Origin: Robinsoniella peoriensis
GTDB taxonomy: Bacteria > Bacillota > Clostridia > Lachnospirales > Lachnospiraceae
DNA length: 64,000 bases
NCBI RefSeq assembly: GCF_042680125.1
Contig: NZ_JBHTNY010000004.1
Direction: 5' to 3' (one strand)
Position numbers and translations under genes: made by a program. Shown in pieces: positions 9,628-18,997 of the stretch. Numbering within the stretch: position 1 is the first letter of the stretch; the number at the start of each line of letters is the position of its first letter. Under the pieces are notes generated by a model that was not told the DNA's origin, made no database searches, and saw only the letters and a program-made list of their open reading frames with translations.

Positions 9628-9673
9628 ATCCAGGCTTTATGCTCTGGATGTATGCTTCGAATAACGATACATC
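9628..9673 (+). repeat. Two adjacent small inverted repeats in the wzt-methyltransferase gap
   Basis: ATCCAG/CTGGAT (9628-9649) overlaps the left arm of GATGTAT/ATACATC (9647-9673), so the two hairpins are mutually exclusive. No T-run follows. Confidence 0.4.
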
Positions 9674-9700
9674 CGATACGGGAAGGGGAAAGGATTGACA

Positions 9701-10621
9701 ATGCAGGAACAGGTGGGAAAAGTTCGTCTGGATTATAAATATTATCCGGGTGAAGATTTGTACAGCGACGGCAAAATTGAAGATATGCTTCTGGAAATTG
9801 CAAGCCGTTATGAAGAAGAGGAATTAAATCAGGTAATTGCAGACAGCAGGGATTGGTCGGTGTTATACCATATGTCTCATATCAGACAAAATATCATTGA
9901 CTGGTTTCCGTTTCATAAACAGGGAGAGGTTCTGGAAATCGGCTCCGGATGCGGAGCGATTACGGGGGCATTGGCACGCAGGGCAAAAGAAGTTACCTGC
10001 ATAGAACTGTCCAAAAAGAGAAGCCTGATCAATGCTAACCGTAACAGGCATTATGACAATATTAATATATGTGTTGGAAATTTTCAGGATATAGAAAAAA
10101 GTCTGGAAAAGAAATTTGATTATATAACTTTGATTGGTGTATTTGAGTATGCGGAAGGCTATATTGGAACGGATGAACCATACACAGAGTTTTTGCGTTT
10201 GATCGGAAGCCATTTAAAACCAGGTGGGAAAGTGATTATTGCTATTGAAAACCGTTTGGGGCTGAAATACTGGGCAGGCTGTAGAGAAGACCATGTAGGA
10301 ACTTATTTTGAAGGCTTGGAAAACTATCCCAATACCAGCGGAGTGCATACTTTTTCCAAACCGGAACTGGAAGATATATTTAAAGAGGCTGGTTTTGCTG
10401 AGGCGGATTTCTATTATCCATATCCGGACTACAAGCTTCCGATGACAATATATTCAGATGAATATCTCCCGAAAAAAGGAGAATTGAATACAAATATCTG
10501 GAATTTTGACAGAGAACGGCTCCTTTTATTCGATGAAGAAAAAGTTTTTGATTCTTTGATAGACAGCCGCTTGTTTCCGTTGTATTCCAATTCATACCTG
10601 GCTATCTTAGAGCGTGTTTGA
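9701..10621 (+). CDS. Class I SAM-dependent methyltransferase
   Basis: A Rossmann methyltransferase of about 306 residues. The SAM-binding motif I is VLEIGSGCGAITGALA near residues 77-92, followed by an acidic residue after strand beta-2 (CIELS) and motif IV-like DYITLIGVFEY. The late GGKVIIAIENRLGLKYWAG stretch is typical of methyltransferases in surface glycan clusters. The ATG at 9701 is preferred over a TTG at 9695 because of a GGGGAAAGG ribosome binding site. It sits between the Wzt-like ATPase and a kinase-like/glycosyltransferase fusion; methylation or methyl-phosphate capping of the glycan end is an inference. Confidence 0.85.
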   Translation: MQEQVGKVRLDYKYYPGEDLYSDGKIEDMLLEIASRYEEEELNQVIADSRDWSVLYHMSHIRQNIIDWFPFHKQGEVLEIGSGCGAITGALARRAKEVTCIELSKKRSLINANRNRHYDNINICVGNFQDIEKSLEKKFDYITLIGVFEYAEGYIGTDEPYTEFLRLIGSHLKPGGKVIIAIENRLGLKYWAGCREDHVGTYFEGLENYPNTSGVHTFSKPELEDIFKEAGFAEADFYYPYPDYKLPMTIYSDEYLPKKGELNTNIWNFDRERLLLFDEEKVFDSLIDSRLFPLYSNSYLAILERV

Positions 10622-10696
10622 AAATTCATTCCCGTCATCTGCATGCCCCGCTTTGCGGTCTGAATTTGCCAAATCAGAAAGGAACAAATAATTATT

Positions 10697-13600
10697 ATGA
10701 AGAAAGTGGTATATTCCAAATTCTCAAATGAAAGAAGTAAAGCATTTGATATTCGTACAGATATCCTGATTGACGAACATAAGAAAAAAACGGTCCGTAA
10801 GGTACCCTGCTATGAGGAGGGAATTCCTCATGTGAATAATATAAAGAGGTGGTACGATGAACTGTCACAGATGTTTCATGGTACGAAGATCTCGGTTAAT
10901 CATTGTGCATTGACTGAAGAAGGTGTCGAACTGGAATATCTGGAGGGGATGTATACTTTAGAAGAGGGGCTGCATCAACTTTGGCAGTCCGGTAAAAAAG
11001 ATAAAGCGATGAAGTATCTGAATATCTATATTGAGATCATACGTGAAAGTGCTACTGAGCCCTTTCGGATGACGGAAGAATTCAGAGAAATATTCGGCAA
11101 TCCTTGTCTTCCTGAGAATCAGTATTCTATGCCGGTATCCAATATCGATATGGTACTGGGTAATATTCTGGTGGGCAAAGGCTGGAATCTGATTGATTAT
11201 GAATGGACCTTTGCTTTTCCGATTCCGGTAGACTTTGTGATTTTCCGTGTTCTTCATTATTTTTTACACGGAAATGAAGATATATCGAAGAATGATCTGA
11301 CACAATATTACCGGCAGGAAGGTATCTGTCCGGACCAAATTCCGGTTTATCTGGAGATGGAGAAATCTTTTCAGGATTATGTAGTTCGCGGACATGTACC
11401 AATTCGTGAGATGTACAGCTCTATTTCTCAGGGATTTATTGACCTGAGAGGGGACGGTCTGGGAGTTAACTATCATCCAAAGACAAAGTTTGTAAGCACC
11501 TTGTATTATTCCGGGGGAGAAGTCTTTTCAGAGGAGCGGTCCTTACATCAGAAATTATATTTAGATAAAGAAGGCAGTTTTTCGGTTACCTTTGAAATTG
11601 AGAATCCGGGAGATATCGGTATGCTCAGGTGGGACCCTCTGGAGCGGGAAATCTGCTGCTGCAGAATAGATAACATCATTTCTGAGTGTATGACACAGAT
11701 AGAACCTATGAATGGATTCCATCAGGGAGATGGAGATGTTTTCTGGGATTATGATCCGGCTTATATCATCCATGGCAACTTTAAAGAATTGCGTTCCATT
11801 ACCATTCAGGGACATATCGATATCCTGGATGAAAGAGAAATGGTTAAAAATCTGAAAGCACAGAGAAAAGAGCTGACAGAGCTGCGTGAAAAGGCCCATC
11901 GCTATCATGACAAGGGAAAAGAGCTGCAGGATCAGCTGCATGCCCTGAGACAGACAAAAGGCTTTCAGGCTATGGAAAAAATGCGTACGGCACGAAATTA
12001 TGCCAAGTTTAAGGCAAAGCAGATGATGCCGCAAAAGCCGGATACAGAAGCTGTAAAACCGAAAACGCCTTACCAGAACTGGTTTGAGGCTCAGCTTCCA
12101 ACGCAGGCTCAGTTAGAAAGCCAGAGAAAGCATCAGTTTCTTTATAAACCAGTGATCAGTATTTTGGTTCCCACGTATAATACACCGCTGAAATATCTTC
12201 ATGAGATGATAGAATCCGTACAGTCACAGACCTATGGAAAGTGGGAGTTATGTATTGCAGACGGCAGCTGTGGAAATAAAGAACTGGAAGAGGCATTTGA
12301 GTCATATGCGAAAAAGGATGCCAGAATCAAATATGTTTTGCTGGACAGTAATAAAGGAATATCTGAGAATACCAATGGGGCAATCCCTTTGGCAACCGGT
12401 GATTATATAGCACTTTTAGATCATGATGATGTTTTGGCACCCAATGCGCTCAGTGAAATGGTGCAGGCACTGCAGGATAAGAAGACAGATATTGTATATT
12501 CGGATGAAGATAAGGTAAATGCAGATTTGACCGAACATATGGATCCCAATCTGAAGCCGGACTTTAGCCTTGACCTTTTGCGCTCCCATAATTATATCAC
12601 CCACCTCTTTGTAGTGAAAAGTTCTATATTCCATGAAGTGGGAGGATTCCGTAAAGAATTTGACGGAGCACAGGATTATGATCTGATGTTCCGGTGCATC
12701 GAAAAGGCAAAAGTGATCAAGCATGTTCCTAAAATTCTTTATTATTGGAGAATGCACAGCAATTCTACTGCTGAGAATCCGGAAAGCAAAATGTATGCAT
12801 ATGAAGCCGGAAGAAAAGCGATCGAAGAGCACCTGAAACGGGTGGGAGTTAAAGCGGATGTGGAAAGAATGGATCTCTGGGGAATGAATCATGTAAAATA
12901 TCATACGCCGGGTGATCCCCTTGTTTCCATTATTATACCAAATAAAGATCATACAAAAGATCTGGATCTTTGCGTGCGCTCTATTCTGGAGAAAAGTAAT
13001 TATAAAAATATAGAATTTATTGTTGTGGAAAATAACAGTCAGAAGAAAGATACTTTCTCCTATTACGAGAAGCTTTCCCAGGAATTTAAAAATGTCCATG
13101 TGATTACCTGGGAGAGCGGATTTAATTATTCCGCCATCAATAACTTTGGTGTGAAGCATGCAAAAGGAGATTATCTGCTGTTTTTAAACAACGATACGGA
13201 ATTAATCAGTCCGGATGGCATTCGTGAAATGCTGGGCTGCTGTATGAGAGAAGAAGTTGGATGCGTAGGAGCGAAATTGCTGTTTGCAGATGATACGGTT
13301 CAACATGCCGGTATTGTACTGGGATTTGGCGGATTTGCAGGACACGTCTTTTCCGGTATCGGGAAGGATGACTTAGGTTTTATGCTCCGCCCTGTAATTA
13401 ACTGTAATTATAGTGCCGTTACGGCTGCATGTATGATGGTGCGCCGTGAGGTTTTTGAAGAAGTTGGATGTTTTAATGAAGATTTTGCAGTAGCATTAAA
13501 TGACGTGGAATTCTGTATGAAAGTGCGCGCGAAAAAGTATCTGATTGTTTATAATGCTTTTTCACTGTGGCACCATTATGAATCCAAGTCCAGAGGCTAC

Positions 13601-13741
13601 GAGGATACGCCGGAAAAACAGGCGCGTTTCCAGAAAGAAGTAGAGAAGTTCCGTTCTGTTTGGGGCCCGGTTGTAGATGCGGGTGATCCTTATTACAATC
13701 AGAATTTCTCAGTAAACCGTGCGCCATTTACCCTTTGGTAA
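10697..13741 (+). CDS. Kinase-like domain fused to two GT2 glycosyltransferase domains
   Basis: A 1014-residue multidomain protein. Residues 1 to about 260 resemble the aminoglycoside-phosphotransferase/kinase fold: near 147-158 the pattern IDMVLGNILV echoes the catalytic HxD...N loop (with an Asp in the expected place), and LIDYEW near 166-171 echoes the metal-binding Asp segment. A charged coiled coil follows (about 381-420). Then two GT2 domains: the first from about 485 with LLDHDD near 572 and YSDEDK, the second from about 740 with FLNNDTE near 829. GT2 enzymes use NDP-sugars; two heads suggest addition of two linkages or a polymerising role. Substrates unknown. Confidence 0.85.
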   Translation: MKKVVYSKFSNERSKAFDIRTDILIDEHKKKTVRKVPCYEEGIPHVNNIKRWYDELSQMFHGTKISVNHCALTEEGVELEYLEGMYTLEEGLHQLWQSGKKDKAMKYLNIYIEIIRESATEPFRMTEEFREIFGNPCLPENQYSMPVSNIDMVLGNILVGKGWNLIDYEWTFAFPIPVDFVIFRVLHYFLHGNEDISKNDLTQYYRQEGICPDQIPVYLEMEKSFQDYVVRGHVPIREMYSSISQGFIDLRGDGLGVNYHPKTKFVSTLYYSGGEVFSEERSLHQKLYLDKEGSFSVTFEIENPGDIGMLRWDPLEREICCCRIDNIISECMTQIEPMNGFHQGDGDVFWDYDPAYIIHGNFKELRSITIQGHIDILDEREMVKNLKAQRKELTELREKAHRYHDKGKELQDQLHALRQTKGFQAMEKMRTARNYAKFKAKQMMPQKPDTEAVKPKTPYQNWFEAQLPTQAQLESQRKHQFLYKPVISILVPTYNTPLKYLHEMIESVQSQTYGKWELCIADGSCGNKELEEAFESYAKKDARIKYVLLDSNKGISENTNGAIPLATGDYIALLDHDDVLAPNALSEMVQALQDKKTDIVYSDEDKVNADLTEHMDPNLKPDFSLDLLRSHNYITHLFVVKSSIFHEVGGFRKEFDGAQDYDLMFRCIEKAKVIKHVPKILYYWRMHSNSTAENPESKMYAYEAGRKAIEEHLKRVGVKADVERMDLWGMNHVKYHTPGDPLVSIIIPNKDHTKDLDLCVRSILEKSNYKNIEFIVVENNSQKKDTFSYYEKLSQEFKNVHVITWESGFNYSAINNFGVKHAKGDYLLFLNNDTELISPDGIREMLGCCMREEVGCVGAKLLFADDTVQHAGIVLGFGGFAGHVFSGIGKDDLGFMLRPVINCNYSAVTAACMMVRREVFEEVGCFNEDFAVALNDVEFCMKVRAKKYLIVYNAFSLWHHYESKSRGYEDTPEKQARFQKEVEKFRSVWGPVVDAGDPYYNQNFSVNRAPFTLW

Positions 13742-13778
13742 TCTGGCAGTATGGGGTGACGAATTTAGGAGGATACGG

Positions 13779-16223
13779 ATGGACAGATTGTTTAATGTAC
13801 AGATAGCCAGATTTCATCTGGAACACAGGGACTGCTATGTATTGCAGGGAATTTGTGAAGGAGATGAAATCACCGATAAAAATATTTCTGCATTTATGGA
13901 CCGGAAGCGGCTTCCTGTGAAAGTTACGAACTTATCGGGGATAGAGGTACGGAAAAAGTATCTGGCAAAGGGGCTGGAAATAGACCGGGAATATTTTATA
14001 TGGATTAAACTTCCGAAAGAAATGGGCTCCCACAAAAAGTTATCCGTTTTCCAAAAGACAGAGGAGGAACAGAAGCGGATTTACAGGCTTCCTGTTTCCA
14101 ACCTTTTAAAGCAGCAAAAAGAAGTGAATTTCTGTATTGATGCTATTCGTGCAGGAGCGGATGGGAAAATGTCCGTAAGTGGCTGGGCAGCGTCGATAGA
14201 ACCTTATCAAGTTGGACTTAAGGACAGTAAAGGCTGTGAAATAGATGCAGAAATAAAATTCCACGAGCGTGTGGATCTGGCTGGTAATTTTCCTGAGGGG
14301 CATCTCTGCAATCAGGCCGGGTTCCAGCTGGAATATAGGAAACCGGCTTCGAAGGTGAAGATTACCGTTACAGCATGTGGGCTTAGTTCCGGCTATACGG
14401 TGGGTTCTTCTGCTGCCGGAAAATCTGGACAGCCATCGTATTTAACAAAAGGTATCGCCTATCTGAAACGAAACGGTCTGGAGCGTGCCATGAAACGTAC
14501 GATTGAAAAAGTAATGCGTGTGGATATGAATATTGAAGAAAACTATGGAAAATGGCGCAGGAAACATTTGATTTCCAGAGAAGAACTGGAAGAACAAAGG
14601 CGCACCAAGTTCGGGCTCAGACCCCTGATCAGTATCGTAGTACCATTATATAAGACACCCCTTCCTTATTTAAAGGAATTTGTGGAATCCGTACAAAACC
14701 AGACTTACGAGAACTTTGAACTATGTCTCTCAGATGGAAGCGGGGAGGATTCGCCTCTCGCTGAAACATTAAATGAAATGCAGAAAAAGGATTCCAGAAT
14801 CAAGGTCATTTATCCGAAAAAGCAAATGCAGATTTCAGAAAATACTAATTATGCAATTCAGATTGCTACGGGAAATTATATTGCGTTTGCAGATCATGAC
14901 GATTTACTGGCGCCGGAGGCGCTGTTTGAGTGTGTGAAAGCAATCAATAAAAATCCCCGTATTGACGTGCTTTATTCGGATGAAGATAAAATTACTATGA
15001 ATGGAAAAGAATATTTCCAGCCTCATTTCAAATCAGATTTCAATATTGATTTACTATGCAGTATGAATTATATCAGTCATTTATTTGTTGTAAAAAAAGA
15101 ACTTTTAAAACAGGTGGGATGCCTGCGTCAGGAGTTTGACGGAGCACAGGATTACGACTTTATTTTAAGATGTGCAGAGCAGGCAAAAGAGATCTGGCAT
15201 ATACCGAAAGTACTTTATCATTGGCGTGCCCATAAGGATTCCACTGCTGAGAATCCCGAGAGCAAGCTTTATGCTTTTGAGGCGGGAACACGGGCAGTGC
15301 AGGCGCATTACGACAGGCTTGGCATCGAAGCAGTTGTTTCAAGTGGAGCATATCTGGGGCTTTATAAGACCCGGTTTGTAATGCCGGAGGAGAAACCTCT
15401 GATCTCAGTAATCATACCGAATAAAGACCATTCTGCTGATTTAGAAAAATGTGTCCGTTCCATTTTAACCAAATCGGCTTATCCTAATATAGAATTTATT
15501 ATTGTGGAAAATAACAGCAGTGAAAAAGAAACATTTGATTATTACCGAAAACTGGAAGCAGAGCTTGCATGTGCGCATGTTGTCTGCTGGAAAGATGTAT
15601 TTAACTACTCCAGCATCAATAATTTTGGTGTGAGACATGCAAAAGGAAGCTACTTACTGTTTTTAAATAATGATACGGAGATTATTAATGAAGATTGTCT
15701 GGAAGAAATGCTGGGCTACTGTATGCGGGATGATGTGGGAGCCGTAGGAGCCAGACTGTATTTTGAGGATAATACCATTCAGCATGCAGGCGTTATCATT
15801 GGATTTGGCGGGATTGCAGGGCATGCATTTATCGGGAGCAGACGTGATGATAATGGATATTTTTCCAGAATTATCTGTGCGGCTGATTTAAGCGCAGTAA
15901 CAGCGGCATGCATGATGGTAAAAAGAAGTGTATTTGAAGAAGCCGGAGGGTTTGACGAGAACCTTCAGGTTGCATTTAATGATATAGATTTTTGTCTGAA
16001 AGTCAGGACACTTGGAAAGTTAGTGGTGTATAACCCGTATGCAGAACTTTACCACTATGAGTCCAAGTCCAGGGGATATGAGGATACCCCCGATAAAGTC
16101 CAGAGGTTTAACAGGGAAGCCAACAGGTTTCTTGCTAAGTGGCCGGATATCCTGGAAAAAGGGGATCCTTATTATAATGTGAATTTATCGTTAGACAAGG
16201 CGGATTTCTCGTTGAAGATTTAA
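13779..16223 (+). CDS. Double-headed GT2 family glycosyltransferase with beta-rich N-terminal domain
   Basis: The start at 13779 follows AGGAGG by 6 bp and gives 814 residues; a longer in-frame reading from 13719 would overlap the previous gene and lacks a binding site. Residues 1-230 form a beta-rich region without a recognised catalytic motif. The first GT2 domain starts near 281 (ISIVVPLYKTP) with FADHDD near 373 and YSDEDK; the second starts near 539 (ISVIIPNKDH) with FLNNDTE near 630. It is a paralog of the genes at 10697 and 20175, and shares the C-terminal signature ESKSRGYEDTP. Probable role: chain assembly of the surface polysaccharide in the cytoplasm. Confidence 0.88.
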   Translation: MDRLFNVQIARFHLEHRDCYVLQGICEGDEITDKNISAFMDRKRLPVKVTNLSGIEVRKKYLAKGLEIDREYFIWIKLPKEMGSHKKLSVFQKTEEEQKRIYRLPVSNLLKQQKEVNFCIDAIRAGADGKMSVSGWAASIEPYQVGLKDSKGCEIDAEIKFHERVDLAGNFPEGHLCNQAGFQLEYRKPASKVKITVTACGLSSGYTVGSSAAGKSGQPSYLTKGIAYLKRNGLERAMKRTIEKVMRVDMNIEENYGKWRRKHLISREELEEQRRTKFGLRPLISIVVPLYKTPLPYLKEFVESVQNQTYENFELCLSDGSGEDSPLAETLNEMQKKDSRIKVIYPKKQMQISENTNYAIQIATGNYIAFADHDDLLAPEALFECVKAINKNPRIDVLYSDEDKITMNGKEYFQPHFKSDFNIDLLCSMNYISHLFVVKKELLKQVGCLRQEFDGAQDYDFILRCAEQAKEIWHIPKVLYHWRAHKDSTAENPESKLYAFEAGTRAVQAHYDRLGIEAVVSSGAYLGLYKTRFVMPEEKPLISVIIPNKDHSADLEKCVRSILTKSAYPNIEFIIVENNSSEKETFDYYRKLEAELACAHVVCWKDVFNYSSINNFGVRHAKGSYLLFLNNDTEIINEDCLEEMLGYCMRDDVGAVGARLYFEDNTIQHAGVIIGFGGIAGHAFIGSRRDDNGYFSRIICAADLSAVTAACMMVKRSVFEEAGGFDENLQVAFNDIDFCLKVRTLGKLVVYNPYAELYHYESKSRGYEDTPDKVQRFNREANRFLAKWPDILEKGDPYYNVNLSLDKADFSLKI

Positions 16224-16254
16224 TTAGGGAGAATTTCAGCAAGGGGAGTAACGT

Positions 16255-18993
16255 ATGATACAGGAAAAAAATACAAGCAGTTTTAAGACGGCAGGGATTC
16301 TAAGCCTGATCATTTTAGGTGCCTGTCTTCTTATTTTTCAGAGTTATATATTTGGAAATGAAACCTTTGTCTTTGGAGACATAGGTTCTGATACAAAGCA
16401 GCAGTATCTGATGCAGTATAATACTATTGTGAATCATTTGCGAAACGGAAGTTTTTCTCTGTGGGATTTCAACAATGGTTTTGGGGTAAATATGTTTGGA
16501 CTGAACCTGACAGATCCCTTTTTGATGGTGCTTTACCTGTTGGGTGTCGTGTTTGGACCGGAGCATCTGGCTTCGTATCTGGTATATTTCCAGATTTTTA
16601 AGATACTTCTTGCAGGTATCGCAGTCTATTATTATTTATCCTGCTTTTCACTTTCAGAATATGCAAAGCTTATTGCAGGATTTATGTATGCATTCAGCGG
16701 CTTCATGGTGGTCTGGGGGCAGCATTATCAATTTGCTACGGTAGTTGTCTTCTTTCCCCTGCTCTTACTCTGCATAGAAAAAACACTGGTATGTAAAAAA
16801 TACAAACTGATTCTTGCCGCAGTCTCCGGTATTATTGTATTTGGAAGCTTATATTGGGGATATATGTGTCTGCTTGGAGGCGGCATATATTTATGTTTCC
16901 GGCTGATTCAGCTGAATGGATGGAAGCTTAAAGAAAAAATCATGCTTTTATTCAGTGATGGATGCTTTATGCTGTTAGGTGTGGGAATGGGAGCCATTAA
17001 TCTTTTTCCGGTTGCCGCACTTTTGTTTGGAACAAGTGCAAGGCTGGCCTCCACCACGAGCCTTTCACAGCGGTTGCTGGCTTCTTTCAGTCTTTGGCCT
17101 AAAGATTACTATAAGACAGCATTATACAATCTGTTTTCCAGTAACCTGCAGTCGGGATCCACATATTCTTACAGTGGATTTTCAAATTATTATGAAGATA
17201 TCCACCTGTTTTTATCTACCTTGTTTGTAATATTGTTATTTCAGTATTTGTTTACTATTCACAGGCAGAATACAGATAAAAAGCATAAAATAACCCAATA
17301 TGCGGCAGTTATACTGATTGCAGTCAGCATTGGTCTGAAATGCGGAAGTATTATATTCAATGGATTTTCTTATGAATTCTCAAGGCACAGCTTTTTATTT
17401 ATGCCGCTTTTCGCACTGGTCAGCGGGATGATGCTGGACCGGATAATAAAAGAAAGAAAATTAAATATTTTGGGGCTGGCTGCAGCATGTATTGGAATTA
17501 TTGCGGTATATGGGAAGGCCTATACATATCTGAAAGAAGCAGGATATGGTGAAAATGCCTTTTTTATGCTTGTGACAGGAATAGGCATGGCAGTTGTCCT
17601 GTGGCTGTTTGTTCAGAAAAAATGGAAGATACCTTTCAGTAATCTCTATTTAATGCTGGTGGTTCTGTTATTTTTTAATGTCACCAGTGATACGGCATTA
17701 AATTATAAGAACAGGGATACGGTAAAGAAAGATGATACTTCTTATTTTGAAGGCACATATCATTCTTCCGTGGAGGAAGCGCTGGCATATTTAAAATCTA
17801 TTGATTCTTCTTTTTACAGAGTAGAAAAGGATTTTATCTCTGCTTCCCACAGTATGGATTCGCTGGCGCAGTATTATCATGGGGTCAGTACTTATAATTC
17901 TACCCAGAATGGAAATATAGCAGCATTTGTAGACCGTGTATGGCCTCAGTTGTACAGTTTGGGGGATATCAATCATTACCAGTTTAAAAATGCGGTTCAT
18001 GACAGTGATCTGGCAGCTCTTTGTAATGTGAAATACATTTTGACTAAGACGAAGGATTTAAATGTGGACGGCTATCAGTTTTTGCGTGAAGTGGGAGATA
18101 TTTATATTTATAGAAATCAGAAAACTTCCTCCCTTGGTAAATTCTTTACAAAGACCATGGAAGAAGATGCATTTACCGCAAAGCGAAGCCAGTTTGATGT
18201 AGAAGGTTTATTGTCGGATGTTCTGGTACTGGATGAATCGGAAAGCCAAAAGAAGAGCGCTTTTCGGATTTCTGACAAACAATTAAAGGAATATCAGAAG
18301 AAAAAAGCAGCAGATTTGATTGCGTATGATAAAATAGATACGTCCGTATGCCAGGCAGGTAATCATGAAATTACAACCTATGACCAGCACTTTATTCATC
18401 TTCCGGTTAATCAGAAAACATTACAAAAATACCAGAGAGCAAAGCTTGAATTTACAATCGAGGTAGATTTCCCGACCTATGTGGAAATAAGTACAAACGA
18501 TGACCGCCCTTACAGAGTGTATGTGAGAAAAGACGAACCGAAGAATATAGCATTAAACATTTTGCCGGATACGGAAAATATAACGATACAGATCAATGAA
18601 GGAAAAGTAAATGCAAAGCTGACAAATTTGAACGCTTACGGATATAAAGACTCTATTGTATACGATGAAGAAGCAAATATTGAAATTACAGATCCGAAGC
18701 GGGACAGTATGATTACAGGTAAAATTGAAGCACCGGTAGATGGTATGGTGATGCTGGCAATTCCTTTTGAAAAAGGGTGGTCCGTTTATCTGGACGGAAA
18801 CAGGCAGGAAATAAAAAGGGCGGATTATGGCTTTATTGCCTTTGAAACTCCAGCGGGAAGCCATGAGGTGAAAATAGTATTTGATCCCCCTTTATTTAAA
18901 GAAGGAGTCATTGTAAGCATCATAAGCAGTATCATATTTATATCAATGCTGGTATGGAACATAAGGATAAGCAGAAATAGGAAAGAAGAGTAG
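16255..18993 (+). CDS. YfhO family GT-C membrane protein (third copy)
   Basis: A 912-residue membrane protein with an N-terminal helix, the early extracytoplasmic acidic motif GDIGSDTKQQY near residues 39-49 (the likely catalytic Asp region of GT-C enzymes), about a dozen helices up to roughly residue 480, a soluble region and a final C-terminal helix. Only distantly similar to the tandem pair at the left end; the shared stretches include EKGWSVYLDGN near 840. The AAGGGGAG ribosome binding site lies 7 bp before the ATG. It sits inside the glycosyltransferase cluster, so it probably decorates the same polymer. Confidence 0.87.
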   Translation: MIQEKNTSSFKTAGILSLIILGACLLIFQSYIFGNETFVFGDIGSDTKQQYLMQYNTIVNHLRNGSFSLWDFNNGFGVNMFGLNLTDPFLMVLYLLGVVFGPEHLASYLVYFQIFKILLAGIAVYYYLSCFSLSEYAKLIAGFMYAFSGFMVVWGQHYQFATVVVFFPLLLLCIEKTLVCKKYKLILAAVSGIIVFGSLYWGYMCLLGGGIYLCFRLIQLNGWKLKEKIMLLFSDGCFMLLGVGMGAINLFPVAALLFGTSARLASTTSLSQRLLASFSLWPKDYYKTALYNLFSSNLQSGSTYSYSGFSNYYEDIHLFLSTLFVILLFQYLFTIHRQNTDKKHKITQYAAVILIAVSIGLKCGSIIFNGFSYEFSRHSFLFMPLFALVSGMMLDRIIKERKLNILGLAAACIGIIAVYGKAYTYLKEAGYGENAFFMLVTGIGMAVVLWLFVQKKWKIPFSNLYLMLVVLLFFNVTSDTALNYKNRDTVKKDDTSYFEGTYHSSVEEALAYLKSIDSSFYRVEKDFISASHSMDSLAQYYHGVSTYNSTQNGNIAAFVDRVWPQLYSLGDINHYQFKNAVHDSDLAALCNVKYILTKTKDLNVDGYQFLREVGDIYIYRNQKTSSLGKFFTKTMEEDAFTAKRSQFDVEGLLSDVLVLDESESQKKSAFRISDKQLKEYQKKKAADLIAYDKIDTSVCQAGNHEITTYDQHFIHLPVNQKTLQKYQRAKLEFTIEVDFPTYVEISTNDDRPYRVYVRKDEPKNIALNILPDTENITIQINEGKVNAKLTNLNAYGYKDSIVYDEEANIEITDPKRDSMITGKIEAPVDGMVMLAIPFEKGWSVYLDGNRQEIKRADYGFIAFETPAGSHEVKIVFDPPLFKEGVIVSIISSIIFISMLVWNIRISRNRKEE

Positions 18994-18997
18994 TAAA

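Noticed and set aside
12416..13159. Long minus-strand frame of 247 codons inside the kinase-GT2 gene
   Set aside because: It lies antisense to a clearly conserved GT2 protein and has no family features or ribosome binding site.
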